From NCBI GenBank assembly GCA_039916305.1, contig JBDSLR010000032.1, forward strand, positions 62,001 to 126,000: a DNA stretch of 64,000 nucleotides, given 5' to 3'. This DNA is from JACMLD01 sp039916305. Lineage in GTDB: Bacteria; Bacteroidota; Bacteroidia; Chitinophagales; Chitinophagaceae. A model generated the notes under the pieces. That model did no database searches and was not told the DNA's origin. It saw nothing but the letters and a program-made list of their open reading frames with translations. Below, piece by piece: positions 34,947 to 43,935 of the stretch. The stretch's first letter is position 1. The number at the start of each line of letters is the position of its first letter. The translations under genes were made by a program, and so were the position numbers.

Positions 34947-37900
34947 TTATGTGGGTAATTGTGTATGCTGCATTTCAAAAGGTGCGGCCACCAGTACCGT
35001 AGTGCCTTTGCCAGGCTGGCTGATTATTTCATAACTGCCACCCATCATAAGGGTTCTTTCTTTCATGCCCAGCAAGCCCAGGGTTTTTTTCTGTGCTGCA
35101 TTACTGGTGTCGAAACCTTTTCCATCATCTGTAATTTTTAAAATCAACTGGTTATTGTCTGATTCAAGTGCCGAAAATACTTTTGTTGCATTGGCATGAC
35201 GGGCCACGTTGGTAAGCGATTCCTGGTAAATGCGGAAGAGGCCGATAGCGATAGCGGAAGAAACTTCTATTGACTGGTCGGGCCGCTTAAAGTTGCAGGG
35301 TATACCGGATCTTTTTTCAAACTCACTGCTCCACCATTCCAATGCTTCCACCAGTCCCAGGTCGTCCAGTATGCTGGGGCGCAATTCCGCAGATAATTTT
35401 CTTACAGTGTTTACGGTTCCATCCAGGAAACTCAGTATTTCTTTTATTTTCTGATCCCGTTGTTCGGGGTTAAGATCTTTTTTTCTTGACAGCCATGAAA
35501 TATCCATTTTAAGACCTGTCAGCTGCTGGCCAAGTTCATCATGTATTTCACGGGCCATGTTAGCTCTTTCTTCTTCACGGATATCCTGTAAGTGGGAGGC
35601 CAGCTGACGAATATCTTCATAGGATTTTTTTACAAGAGCTTCTGCAATGGTCTTTTCCGTTACGTCAATACTAAGTCCCAGCCAAACCGGTTTACCTTCA
35701 TAAATAATTTTGTAATTAAAAATTTCAACATGAATAATACTGCCGTCCTTTTTTTTATGACGCCATTGCATAGTGGTGCCTGAACCCGGTTCAGTTTCGT
35801 CCACCATTTTTAGAAAACCATCAGTTTCGTCAGATGGCCGCAAATCCCTGGAATTGAGGCGTAAAAATTCTTCCCGGTCATATCCATATTGCTTAAGCGC
35901 AGATTCGTTTACATCTATAATATTCAATTCCGGTATAGAACTCATCCACATAGGCATTGGGTTGTTTTCAAATAGCAACCGGTATTTGTGTTCGGAACGC
36001 CGCAGGCTTTCATCTGCCATTTTTTGTTCGGTTACATCCTGCGCCATACCGGTAAGGCGTAGCGGCTGGCCAGACTCACTCTTTTCCAGTTCTGCTATTT
36101 CATGTATATGCTGAATGCTGCCGTTTTTACGGACAATCCGGTGTACAATGTCCATGGTTTTACTGCCGTTCAGGGAAGCGTCCAATTCCTGTGCAAACAG
36201 CCCTTTATCATCCGGGTGAATGATGTTGAAAAAAGTTTCATATCCGTCTGCCAGGCAATCGGGCTGCAGATCATAGATGCTGTATATTTCATCGGATAAA
36301 TACAGCCGTTTATTGATTACATCGAACTCCCAATGACCCAGCTTGCCCTGTGCCTGCGCCTTGCGGTAGCGGGCTTCGCTCTGGCGCAATATTTCTTCTG
36401 TTTTTTTAACATCGGTAATATCCTGTATAACCCCCATTGCTTTTCTCAATTTACCATCTTCAAAAACAGCGTCGATGGTTGTAAGGGCATAGCGAAGGTC
36501 ATTCTCCCCTTTTATAAACCGGTATTCATCCCTGAATCTTTCTTCCTTTTCCTGTAAATTTCTAAAGACAGTCTTCACTTTTATAATGTCATCCGGATGC
36601 AGCTGCTGAAAAAATGTTTCCAGTGAAACAGGCTGTTCTTTATTGAGCCCATGTATGCGGTACATAGAATCAGACCAGGCAATCTGGCGGGTTAACGCAT
36701 CGTATTCCCAACTTCCAAACTGCCCAATTTCCTGCGCGCGGGACAGCATCTGCTCATTTGTGCGGACTTTTTCTTCGGCGTTTCTGCGTTCGGTAATATC
36801 ACGGTAGTTTAAAACAACTGCGTTTACAAAAGGCTCCTGTAATAAATTGTTGTAACTGCATTCAAGCCATTTATAGCTGCCGTCCGGCATTTTATGCCTG
36901 TGTTCCAATAATGTAACTGCTGTGGGGGTTCTTGCAATTATTGCAAACGCTTCTTTTACGTCCTCCAGATCGGCTGCGTGAATAAAACCATCCAGGGTTT
37001 TTCCAACCATGTCTTTATAGCTGTAGCCAAGAATACGTATGCCTGACGGGCTGATGTCCAGCATAGTACCGGATGCATCCATCAGGATCAATCCATCTGT
37101 ACTATTCCTAAGCAGTGCCCTGAATCGTTTTTCGTTGTTGACAATTTTCTCTTCCGCTTTTCTCATAGTGGTCACATCTACCATGGCACCTGCCATTCTG
37201 AACGGCTTGTTTTCCTGGTTATACATAATATAACCGCGGTCAAGCACAAATACCGGAGTTCCATCTGCTTTCAGAAAACGGTATTCATCAGACCAGGATG
37301 GTGCTCCTGTTTCAATTGCATGGTTAATGCTTTCTGTAACCCGTGTTCTATCTTCCGGGTGAATACCGTCATACCAGGAACTGACGTCAATATTCTCTTT
37401 TTTGGGGTATCCAAAATGAGTGTAATAATTTTTATTCCACCACATGGATTGATTAATCAGATCCCAGTCCCACACCACATCATTGGTGGCAGTGGCCACA
37501 ACCTGGAACCTTTCGTTGGAACTATTGATTTCCTGTTCCGCTTTTTTCTTCTCTGTAATATCTTTTATAAATACTGAAATACCTTCGGGAGATGGATAAA
37601 CGTGGTTCTCCTGCCATAAATCCAGCGGGCCATAGTAGTCTGTATTGACAGTGTATTGCTGGGTCTCCATAGCGGTAGTATAAAGCTTATAAGTGGCAGA
37701 GCCAACCGCAGCCGGAAATACTTCCCATACATTTTTACCTATCAGTGAAGAAGGATCGTGTTTTATTAACTCGCCGGCTTTCTTGTTGATGTAGGTATAG
37801 CACCAGTTTTTATCAAAAGCAACAAACGCATCGGTGATCCGCTCAAAAAAACTGGTTAGTTCAGCCGTCTTTAATTTCACTTTTTTCTCCAGTTCTTCAT

Positions 37901-39314
37901 TGAAACGTATCAACTGGTCCTCTAATTTTTTTCTTTCCGTTATATCTTTGTGTACACCCACATAGCCGGTAATCTCACCGGTTTCATCAAGTATTGTAGT
38001 AACAGAGGCAAGTACGGTAATATATTCATTTTTTTTACTGGTATAGGTGGTCTCATTTTTATAAAAGCCATTTTTTTCAATGTCTGCAATGGCGCTGTTT
38101 CTGTCTTCTCCTGTAAGACGGCTTTTAAGCAGCATGCCCAGGTTTTTACCTATGCTTTCATTACGTGTATAACCATACATTTTTTCAGCCGCCTTGTTCC
38201 AGCTTTTTATAATATAGCTGGTATCGGTTGAAAAGATAGCATCGCTTGTTTGCTCAACCAGGTTGGATAAATAATGAATTGCTGCCTGTTTTTTCCGCTC
38301 TTCGGTAATGTCTTTACTAATTTCAGCATATCCCTTTAACTGGTTTTTTTCATCATAGAGTGGAGTGAAAATATTATTGGCCCAAAATAATGACCCATCT
38401 TTTTTTACGCGCCAGCCTTCTGTTTCATAGCGCCCGTTTTCCCTGGCTTTGTTTAAATTATCTATATGTTCTTCACTACTTATTTTTTCCTGTGTATAAA
38501 AAATGGAAATGTTTTTGCCATTTACTTCTGCGGCAGTATAACCTTTAATTTTTGCCGCACCTTCATTCCAGCTTAGTATATTGCCAAGGGTATCCATAGT
38601 AAAGATGGCATAATCGCTTACATTTCTTAATACCAGGCGCAGCTGTTCTTCGCTGTCGTTCCGATCTTTTTCTGCTTTTCTCAGTGTTTTAAAGTCAGTT
38701 CTCACTGTTTGAATAAGAATAACCACCAGTATCAGTACAATTATAATCAACCAGAGCAGCATATTGTCGAGCCGTAAACCTGACAGCTGGTTGGCCTCTT
38801 TTCTGCTGGCAAGCAATATGTTTTCTGCTTCTTCAATTTGCAGGATGCTTTTTGCGGTATGTTCAGTGTAATAATTTTCATTGTCTTTTTCGATGGAAGC
38901 AGCTGCCGCGGAGAGTCCTTGTTTTTGGCGCAAGCTGATAATCCTTCCGGCGGATTCAATATTCCTGCTGATGTACTGCTGCAAACTGTCAATACGCGCT
39001 TGCTGCGCTGGGTTATCAGCAGTGAGCGACTTTAGTTTTCTCACAGAATTGAATATGGAAGAGTCAGCTATATCCAGCGATTTCAAATAATTGCTGTCGC
39101 CGGTTAATATAAAATCACGCACAATAATCTTATTGTCGGTTGTGGCCGATAATACTTTCTGGGTGTTGTACAATACTTCGTTGGTATGTGCCACATCTGC
39201 AGCCGTGTATTTCAGGTGGTTCGATTGCTGCAGCACAATAAATACTACAGCCAGTATCGCCGTCAAAATGAGGAATATGCCAATTTTTAAAAATTTCCCT
39301 GTCGCTGGTTTCAT
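34947..39314 (-). CDS. CHASE3 / eight-PAS sensor histidine kinase (NarX-type kinase core)
   Basis: 1455 aa membrane-anchored sensor. TM1 at about 10-30, an extracytoplasmic CHASE3 domain at about 40-175 (VRDFILTGD motif) and TM2 at about 184-206. Then eight PAS units, recognised by their starts and by DITE/DVTE-type ends: SDYAIFTMD, SDAIFSTD, TDAFVAFD, TNDVVWDWD, TDGLILMD, IGQFGSWEYD, QGKLGHWEFD and NPMPMWM. The kinase core is of the HisKA_3 class: phospho-acceptor His in MAREIHDELGQQLTGLKMD, then ATP-binding ITDDGKGFD and GLLGMKERTLMMGG. It pairs with the NarL regulator 10 bases downstream. Ligands are unknown; no cysteine cluster or haem motif is seen. Confidence 0.93.
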   Translation of the reverse strand: MKPATGKFLKIGIFLILTAILAVVFIVLQQSNHLKYTAADVAHTNEVLYNTQKVLSATTDNKIIVRDFILTGDSNYLKSLDIADSSIFNSVRKLKSLTADNPAQQARIDSLQQYISRNIESAGRIISLRQKQGLSAAAASIEKDNENYYTEHTAKSILQIEEAENILLASRKEANQLSGLRLDNMLLWLIIIVLILVVILIQTVRTDFKTLRKAEKDRNDSEEQLRLVLRNVSDYAIFTMDTLGNILSWNEGAAKIKGYTAAEVNGKNISIFYTQEKISSEEHIDNLNKARENGRYETEGWRVKKDGSLFWANNIFTPLYDEKNQLKGYAEISKDITEERKKQAAIHYLSNLVEQTSDAIFSTDTSYIIKSWNKAAEKMYGYTRNESIGKNLGMLLKSRLTGEDRNSAIADIEKNGFYKNETTYTSKKNEYITVLASVTTILDETGEITGYVGVHKDITERKKLEDQLIRFNEELEKKVKLKTAELTSFFERITDAFVAFDKNWCYTYINKKAGELIKHDPSSLIGKNVWEVFPAAVGSATYKLYTTAMETQQYTVNTDYYGPLDLWQENHVYPSPEGISVFIKDITEKKKAEQEINSSNERFQVVATATNDVVWDWDLINQSMWWNKNYYTHFGYPKKENIDVSSWYDGIHPEDRTRVTESINHAIETGAPSWSDEYRFLKADGTPVFVLDRGYIMYNQENKPFRMAGAMVDVTTMRKAEEKIVNNEKRFRALLRNSTDGLILMDASGTMLDISPSGIRILGYSYKDMVGKTLDGFIHAADLEDVKEAFAIIARTPTAVTLLEHRHKMPDGSYKWLECSYNNLLQEPFVNAVVLNYRDITERRNAEEKVRTNEQMLSRAQEIGQFGSWEYDALTRQIAWSDSMYRIHGLNKEQPVSLETFFQQLHPDDIIKVKTVFRNLQEKEERFRDEYRFIKGENDLRYALTTIDAVFEDGKLRKAMGVIQDITDVKKTEEILRQSEARYRKAQAQGKLGHWEFDVINKRLYLSDEIYSIYDLQPDCLADGYETFFNIIHPDDKGLFAQELDASLNGSKTMDIVHRIVRKNGSIQHIHEIAELEKSESGQPLRLTGMAQDVTEQKMADESLRRSEHKYRLLFENNPMPMWMSSIPELNIIDVNESALKQYGYDREEFLRLNSRDLRPSDETDGFLKMVDETEPGSGTTMQWRHKKKDGSIIHVEIFNYKIIYEGKPVWLGLSIDVTEKTIAEALVKKSYEDIRQLASHLQDIREEERANMAREIHDELGQQLTGLKMDISWLSRKKDLNPEQRDQKIKEILSFLDGTVNTVRKLSAELRPSILDDLGLVEALEWWSSEFEKRSGIPCNFKRPDQSIEVSSAIAIGLFRIYQESLTNVARHANATKVFSALESDNNQLILKITDDGKGFDTSNAAQKKTLGLLGMKERTLMMGGSYEIISQPGKGTTVLVAAPFEMQHTQLPT

Positions 39315-39789
39315 ATAGTATTAATAGGATGGAATTAACTGGCGGCTTTATAGAAAAGCAGCATTGTCTGACAATTCTCTTATTGGAGGTATAGCGTATT
39401 GCAATATAAGCAATTAAGATGTACGATTTATACATATACGCCATAAAACAAGACGCTGAAATGTTGTGCTGTATAGCTGATAAGTGTTTACTATTATTCA
39501 GGAATGCCTGCGTTTATACCTGGCATTAAGATCTGATTAAGAATGGTATTGTTGATGGCTTTTGTTTTAGCATTGTATAGCTAACAACCGGAGAATACAT
39601 CAGCAAGCATTTTTGCAGCATGTGTACAGACAGTTTGAAGTATAAAGAATATATCCTATGGTATCCTAACGGGTATGGTAATTTATTTAGTATGTATGGG
39701 TGATCCAAATAAAGCTGTGTTAGTATAGCCGCTTGACAAAGCATCTTTCCGGTACAGGCACATTGTATATGCTATATGACGAATTTTTA
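39315..39789. other. Intergenic region, nothing recognised
   Basis: About 475 AT-rich bases upstream of the histidine kinase gene. I see no gene, no repeat and no convincing promoter match apart from the hairpin that ends it at 39790. Confidence 0.4.
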
Positions 39790-39827
39790 ATAATAGAAAA
39801 GGCCCTCAAAAGGGCCTTTTCTATTAT
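39790..39827. terminator. Strong bidirectional hairpin terminator
   Basis: Near-perfect 17-bp stem: TAATAGAAAAGGCCCT (39791-39806) and AGGGCCTTTTCTATTA (39811-39826), extended by one A-T pair, loop CAAA, with T-runs inside both arms. It ends the minus-strand gene that stops at 39855. Confidence 0.8.
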
Positions 39828-39854
39828 AGTTGCATTATAATAATAACGGGATAT

Positions 39855-41114
39855 TTACTTTTTAAGCCTGTATTTCTTGGTCACCTTGGGGCTGTTAAAA
39901 TACTGGTTCAATTCTTCTTCTGTCATATTACTGGCAAGCTCCAGCGGTACATCTATTAACTGTATCTGTGTTTGCTTAAGTTCTTCTTTAAGCTTGGATG
40001 TTTTTTTGGTAATGTCCGGGTCGCGTTCTCCCACCAGCCCGTTATCACGCACCATGTACTCAAGGCGCTTAATAGAACCCCGAATCATGGAAGCCTGGTT
40101 TTGGTCGAATACTTTTTGAGGCGCTACCGCTTCTTTGATGGGTACCAGTGAAATGCCTACGCTGGGCAATACCTGGCCGGTTTTTTTGGCACTTTCATTG
40201 GTGGAAGACGCCAGGATGCTACCGGTTAAAGCAGTAGTAGAGCCCGTTATATCAAAAGTAGTACGGGTTGTTTTAGTTCCTTTCACACGTTTATCCAGCT
40301 GCAGAAAGGTGTATTTAAGTTGCAACACATAGGTATTGATATTCTTAACCACCATCTTGTAATCTTCTTCCGCGAGGGGATAGTTCAGCGCATCCCTTAC
40401 AATAATGCGTACGGTAGCCGTATCACGAACCTGGAATTTATTAACACCCACAAAGCTGAGGATCAGGATTTTTATCCTGGCCGAATCGGACTCTTTTACA
40501 AAATCGAAAGGGGGCATCCAGGTAAAATCATCATCACATTTCTTTACCAGCGTAAAATTTTTCAGCGGGCGGTTAGCGAAAAACGTTATATTTTCTATGG
40601 GAAAGCTGCCGTTTTCACATTGTATTTTAAAGCTTACTGTATCGCCTTCGTCAACCGTGAGGGTAGAAGTGACCGACGGTTTTACTTTTGATACAACAAT
40701 ATCTGTATTGTAAAAGACAATTGTAAAAACAGTGTCTGCATGTTCCTTTGCATCTGAAAGGTTTTGCACGCCGATGTTAACTTTATATTCAACATCGTAT
40801 TTAAGTTTGCCAGAAAGGAAAAAAGATTTTTCTGCCTTGAAAGTCAGCACACCATCATCTTTATTGATTCTTAATCCTACCGGTGAGTTACGCAGGAACC
40901 AGTAATATTTGGTTTCATCTTTATTGATTTCCAGGTTATAGCTGAGTGTAGAATCTGAGTGAATGGTAAAATAGGGGTTAAGATTGATGATACGCAGGGG
41001 CACATAAACAGAATCTACCGGCGCTACCGGGTGCGGCAAAGTGTCTTGTTGTGCATAGGATGAAATGGAAACCGCTAAACATAACATTAAAAGAAGCTTG
41101 TTTGCTATTCTCAT
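39855..41114 (-). CDS. Secreted protein with Ig/cadherin-like repeats, unknown
   Basis: 419 aa with a signal peptide ending SISSYAQ. The middle (about residues 50-270) has the beta-sandwich pattern of tandem cadherin- or Ig-like domains, for example SPVGLRINKDDGVLTF, DTVFTIVFYNTD, VDEGDTVSFKIQCENG and RDTATVRIIVRD. The C-terminal ~150 residues are helical and charged. No enzymatic motif. It lies next to the ECF sigma/anti-sigma pair on the same strand and could be a cell-envelope target of it, but that is only position. Confidence 0.65.
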   Translation of the reverse strand: MRIANKLLLMLCLAVSISSYAQQDTLPHPVAPVDSVYVPLRIINLNPYFTIHSDSTLSYNLEINKDETKYYWFLRNSPVGLRINKDDGVLTFKAEKSFFLSGKLKYDVEYKVNIGVQNLSDAKEHADTVFTIVFYNTDIVVSKVKPSVTSTLTVDEGDTVSFKIQCENGSFPIENITFFANRPLKNFTLVKKCDDDFTWMPPFDFVKESDSARIKILILSFVGVNKFQVRDTATVRIIVRDALNYPLAEEDYKMVVKNINTYVLQLKYTFLQLDKRVKGTKTTRTTFDITGSTTALTGSILASSTNESAKKTGQVLPSVGISLVPIKEAVAPQKVFDQNQASMIRGSIKRLEYMVRDNGLVGERDPDITKKTSKLKEELKQTQIQLIDVPLELASNMTEEELNQYFNSPKVTKKYRLKK

Positions 41115-41190
41115 GCTGACTGTTAAAAGATTGTTTATGCGTGCAATATTAGTCCATTTTGGCTTAAACTGCCAGCGCTGTTAACACCTT

Positions 41191-41811
41191 TTAACCATTT
41201 TCTATGTCTTTTAATTGCTGCTGCAGCTGTAACAGGTAATTGCCGTACAATTTCCTGATATGCCACCTGGAAAAAATGTAGATAATAGCAGGCCAGCTGA
41301 TAATAAAAGCAATGACGTACCAAAGCATTCCTGCTGACCAGTGAAACTGGTAAAGCAGGCCTTGCCGCGACACATCCATGTACCCGGTAATTAATCCAAA
41401 GATAAAAATGACCGGCACCAGGCCCATGGTAAGTTGAAAGTCAAGCCGTGTAAAACGCGTTATTATATTGATAATCTGCTGCAGGCGCTCTTTTATACTG
41501 CGTGGCGCCATTTCGTAAAAAATGATTTTCCGGTACAGCAGGCACAGGTAAATACTGAATACAATACAAAATAGCCAGGCAGCCGTGCAGAAGAGATGAA
41601 TATAAACGGATGCATATATCATCCATATTATTACCGCCACGATCATGCAAACGGCGCAAGCTGCCAGCTCAAACCAAATGCTTCTTTTTATTTTACCGGT
41701 TACGGAGAGGGCTTTTTTACGCACGGCCGTTTCAAGCTCAATGGCAGTATGCGGTACGGCGCCTTCTTCCAGCTTCGATTTTATCAGGGTCTTCAGTTCA
41801 TCCAGTTCCAT
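41191..41811 (-). CDS. Membrane protein, candidate anti-sigma factor
   Basis: 206 aa. A cytoplasmic N-terminal region of about 45 residues (MELDELKTLIKSKLEEG and on) is followed by four hydrophobic segments at about 46-68, 70-95, 122-142 and 155-180. It starts 16 bases after the stop of the ECF sigma gene and is co-directional, the usual place for an anti-sigma factor, but it lacks a recognisable zinc HxxxCxxC motif. Function as anti-sigma factor is inference from position and topology. Confidence 0.55.
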   Translation of the reverse strand: MELDELKTLIKSKLEEGAVPHTAIELETAVRKKALSVTGKIKRSIWFELAACAVCMIVAVIIWMIYASVYIHLFCTAAWLFCIVFSIYLCLLYRKIIFYEMAPRSIKERLQQIINIITRFTRLDFQLTMGLVPVIFIFGLITGYMDVSRQGLLYQFHWSAGMLWYVIAFIISWPAIIYIFSRWHIRKLYGNYLLQLQQQLKDIENG

Positions 41812-41826
41812 ACATGACCTTTAAGG

Positions 41827-42315
41827 TTATAAATATTTCTTAGTAGATTCTTTCAGTTTTGTTTTGATACGGTTCATTTTAACCGCTACATTATTGGCGG
41901 TGATGCCCATGGTTTCTCCTATTTCTGCATAGCTATAATCTTCCATATATAACATGACCAACGCCTTATCGATTCCCGATAGCGCGTTAATAGACGTATA
42001 CATGGCCGTTAGCTGTTCCTGTTCTGTATGGCTGTACTCCGAATCTATGGTTAAGTGATCGCTCATCTGCGCGGTATCAACCTGGCGCTGTTCTTTCCTG
42101 TAAAATGTAATGGCAGTATTCAATGCTACCCGGTAGAGCCAGGTAGAAAATTTGGCATCGCCTTTAAAATTGCGGTAACCTTTCCAGGCACTGAGCAGTA
42201 CTTCCTGGAAAAGATCTTTTTTATCCTGTTCGCTGTTCATGTAAAGGTTGCAGACCTTATGGATAATCTTCTGGTGATGCCCGATTAATTGTATAAATTC
42301 TTGTTCGGTATGCAT
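41827..42315 (-). CDS. ECF-type RNA polymerase sigma-70 factor
   Basis: 162 aa from the ATG at 42315, the usual ECF length. Longer starts at 42408 and 42453 exist, but the outermost lies inside a terminator hairpin at 42445-42472. Region 2 is clear in QDKKDLFQEVLLSAWKGYRN and FSTWLYRVALNTAI; region 4 in LVMLYMEDYSYAEIGETMG followed by NNVAVKMNRIKTKLK. It would direct RNA polymerase to its own regulon. The downstream membrane gene is a candidate anti-sigma factor. Confidence 0.92.
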   Translation of the reverse strand: MHTEQEFIQLIGHHQKIIHKVCNLYMNSEQDKKDLFQEVLLSAWKGYRNFKGDAKFSTWLYRVALNTAITFYRKEQRQVDTAQMSDHLTIDSEYSHTEQEQLTAMYTSINALSGIDKALVMLYMEDYSYAEIGETMGITANNVAVKMNRIKTKLKESTKKYL

Positions 42316-42444
42316 GTCTGCGGCAGGGTCGTATGATTGTATTAAATAGTGCAATAAGCTGGTCTGACCAGCAGAATAACCAGCCAGGTCATGTAAGCAT
42401 CGCTGCATTAGTCGCTCAATTAACCAGAATATTACACATAAAAA

Positions 42445-42472
42445 TAACCCCATTGCAGAAACAACGGGGTTA
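42445..42472 (-). terminator. Terminator after the hsp20 gene
   Basis: Minus-strand hairpin with arms TAACCCC and GGGGTTA (42472-42466 and 42451-42445) followed by ATTTTTATG. It separates hsp20 from the sigma factor gene and argues against the longest sigma start. Confidence 0.6.
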
Positions 42473-42557
42473 ATAAATCAAAACCAACTGCATGCCCAGC
42501 CGGTCAGGGCGGGGTTATGAAATATTCATCAGCATCTTGTGTTATGCTGCAGATATC

Positions 42558-42992
42558 TTATTGTATGGTTATTTGCTTGGCAGCTTCTTTCACTTCTGCT
42601 TTTTTGGGTAATAATACCTTCAGCAGGCCGTTATCATATTTAGCCTGTATACCCGCTGCATCTACTTTATCGTCTAAAGTAAAACTGCGTTTAAAGCTGT
42701 GTAAGCTGAATTCACTGCGGATAGACTTAACAGCATCTGTTTTAGCTGCTTCTTTCTTTTCATAGCTAATGGTAAGTAAACCATTGTCTATGTTAAGTTT
42801 AAAATCCTCCTTGTTTCTGCCCGGAGCATTCAGTTCAACATGGTAAGCATCTGCTGTCTCAGCAATATTTACCGGGGGAAAATTAAGGCCTGCTTTATCT
42901 GCAAATGCTGCCGGAAATTCATTGAACAGTTCATTAAATACGTTGTTGAAGTTAACGGGTCTGAAGTTGTTTTTTACGAGTGTCATAACCAT
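42558..42992 (-). CDS. Small heat shock protein Hsp20/alpha-crystallin
   Basis: 144 aa. The alpha-crystallin domain covers about residues 40-130: NIAETADAYHVELNAPG, KEDFKLNIDNGLLTISYEKK, SFTLDDKVDAAGIQAKYDNG and the conserved GLLKVLLPKK near the end, with a short C-terminal extension. An ATP-independent holdase for unfolded proteins in the cytoplasm. Two ATGs, at 42992 and 42986, are equally plausible. A terminator lies about 90 bases downstream. Confidence 0.95.
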   Translation of the reverse strand: MVMTLVKNNFRPVNFNNVFNELFNEFPAAFADKAGLNFPPVNIAETADAYHVELNAPGRNKEDFKLNIDNGLLTISYEKKEAAKTDAVKSIRSEFSLHSFKRSFTLDDKVDAAGIQAKYDNGLLKVLLPKKAEVKEAAKQITIQ

Positions 42993-43190
42993 TCTATTTT
43001 TTAGTTTTTAAAATTTCAATTGACGTATAGTCTTTTTCAAACAGCGTACCATTGCCTTTTTTAAGGTCTTTTAATGACGCGATTTCAGCTTTCTAGAGAT
43101 TATAGTGACAAAAAGGCCGTTTTGGCGCGAACCTGATGACATAACAGCAGTTTTTGTTTATAATTATATGCACACAATGAACTTTTTCTA

Positions 43191-43198
43191 TAATTTTG
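43191..43198 (+). promoter_or_regulatory. Bacilliredoxin gene promoter
   Basis: TAATTTTG matches the Bacteroidetes -7 element TAnnTTTG, 32 bases before the ATG at 43231. Confidence 0.5.
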
Positions 43199-43230
43199 CG
43201 TTGCTAAATAAAAGACTAAATAATATATAT

Positions 43231-43644
43231 ATGTATCCAGCAGAAATTGTAATACCGATGAAGGAAGAATTGACGGACAATGGTTTTGACGAACTGGTAA
43301 CGTCTGAAGCCGTAGACAATCAGCTTTCTCAAAAAGGAACAACGCTTGTAATGATTAATTCAGTTTGCGGTTGTTCTGCAGGCTCTGCCCGTCCAGGTGT
43401 ACTGATGGCAGTACACAATACCGCTAAGAAGCCTGATCACCTGGCCACTTCGTTTGCAGGGTTTGATATAGACGCAGTAAAAACATTGCGTCAGCACCTG
43501 TTGCCTTACCCGCCATCATCACCTGCTATTGCTCTGTTTAAAGACGGGCAGCTGGTGCATTTTATAGAAAGGCATATGATTGAAGGTCGTCCGGCGCAGA
43601 TGATTGCACAGAATCTTATCAGTGCATTTGAGGAATATTGTTAA
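43231..43644 (+). CDS. BrxA/BrxB family bacilliredoxin (YphP/YqiW-like)
   Basis: 137 aa from the ATG at 43231, downstream of a clear promoter; the frame is open to 43105 but that part overlaps the promoter. The signature is the thioredoxin-like NSVCGCSAGSARPG near residue 48, a C-x-C motif typical of the BrxA/BrxB (DUF1094) family, preceded by TTLVMIN and followed by SPAIALFKDGQLVHFIERH. In Firmicutes these proteins remove bacillithiol from mixed disulfides; the thiol partner here is not known. A terminator directly follows. Confidence 0.93.
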   Translation: MYPAEIVIPMKEELTDNGFDELVTSEAVDNQLSQKGTTLVMINSVCGCSAGSARPGVLMAVHNTAKKPDHLATSFAGFDIDAVKTLRQHLLPYPPSSPAIALFKDGQLVHFIERHMIEGRPAQMIAQNLISAFEEYC

Positions 43645-43674
43645 GCTAAGTAATAGGTTTTGTACAGACTCTTT

Positions 43675-43697
43675 AAACCCACCCCGCCGGTGGGTTT
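43675..43697 (+). terminator. Rho-independent terminator of the bacilliredoxin gene
   Basis: Arms AAACCCACC (43675-43683) and GGTGGGTTT (43689-43697), then a continuing T-run. Confidence 0.85.
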
Positions 43698-43935
43698 TTT
43701 TTATGAATGAAGGGTCTTGTCATATAAATAGGATAGTTGTTACAGGATGCAGCAGGGTGGAGGGACAGCGCAGCTCATCTTCCTGTTCCCCTGCAGGCAG
43801 TTACTAATGGGTAAAATATTTACAGAAGGAACCGGGCTGCTGCCTGGGCGCCGCCCACAATAGTTATTTACAAGATTTTTGCCCTAACATTGCAGTCAAT
43901 TAATTATTATTATTCATTTCAATTGCTCAGAGCAT

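Noticed and set aside
42316..42453. Longer start for the ECF sigma factor
   Set aside because: The extra part includes a terminator hairpin for hsp20 and gives an atypical N-terminus.
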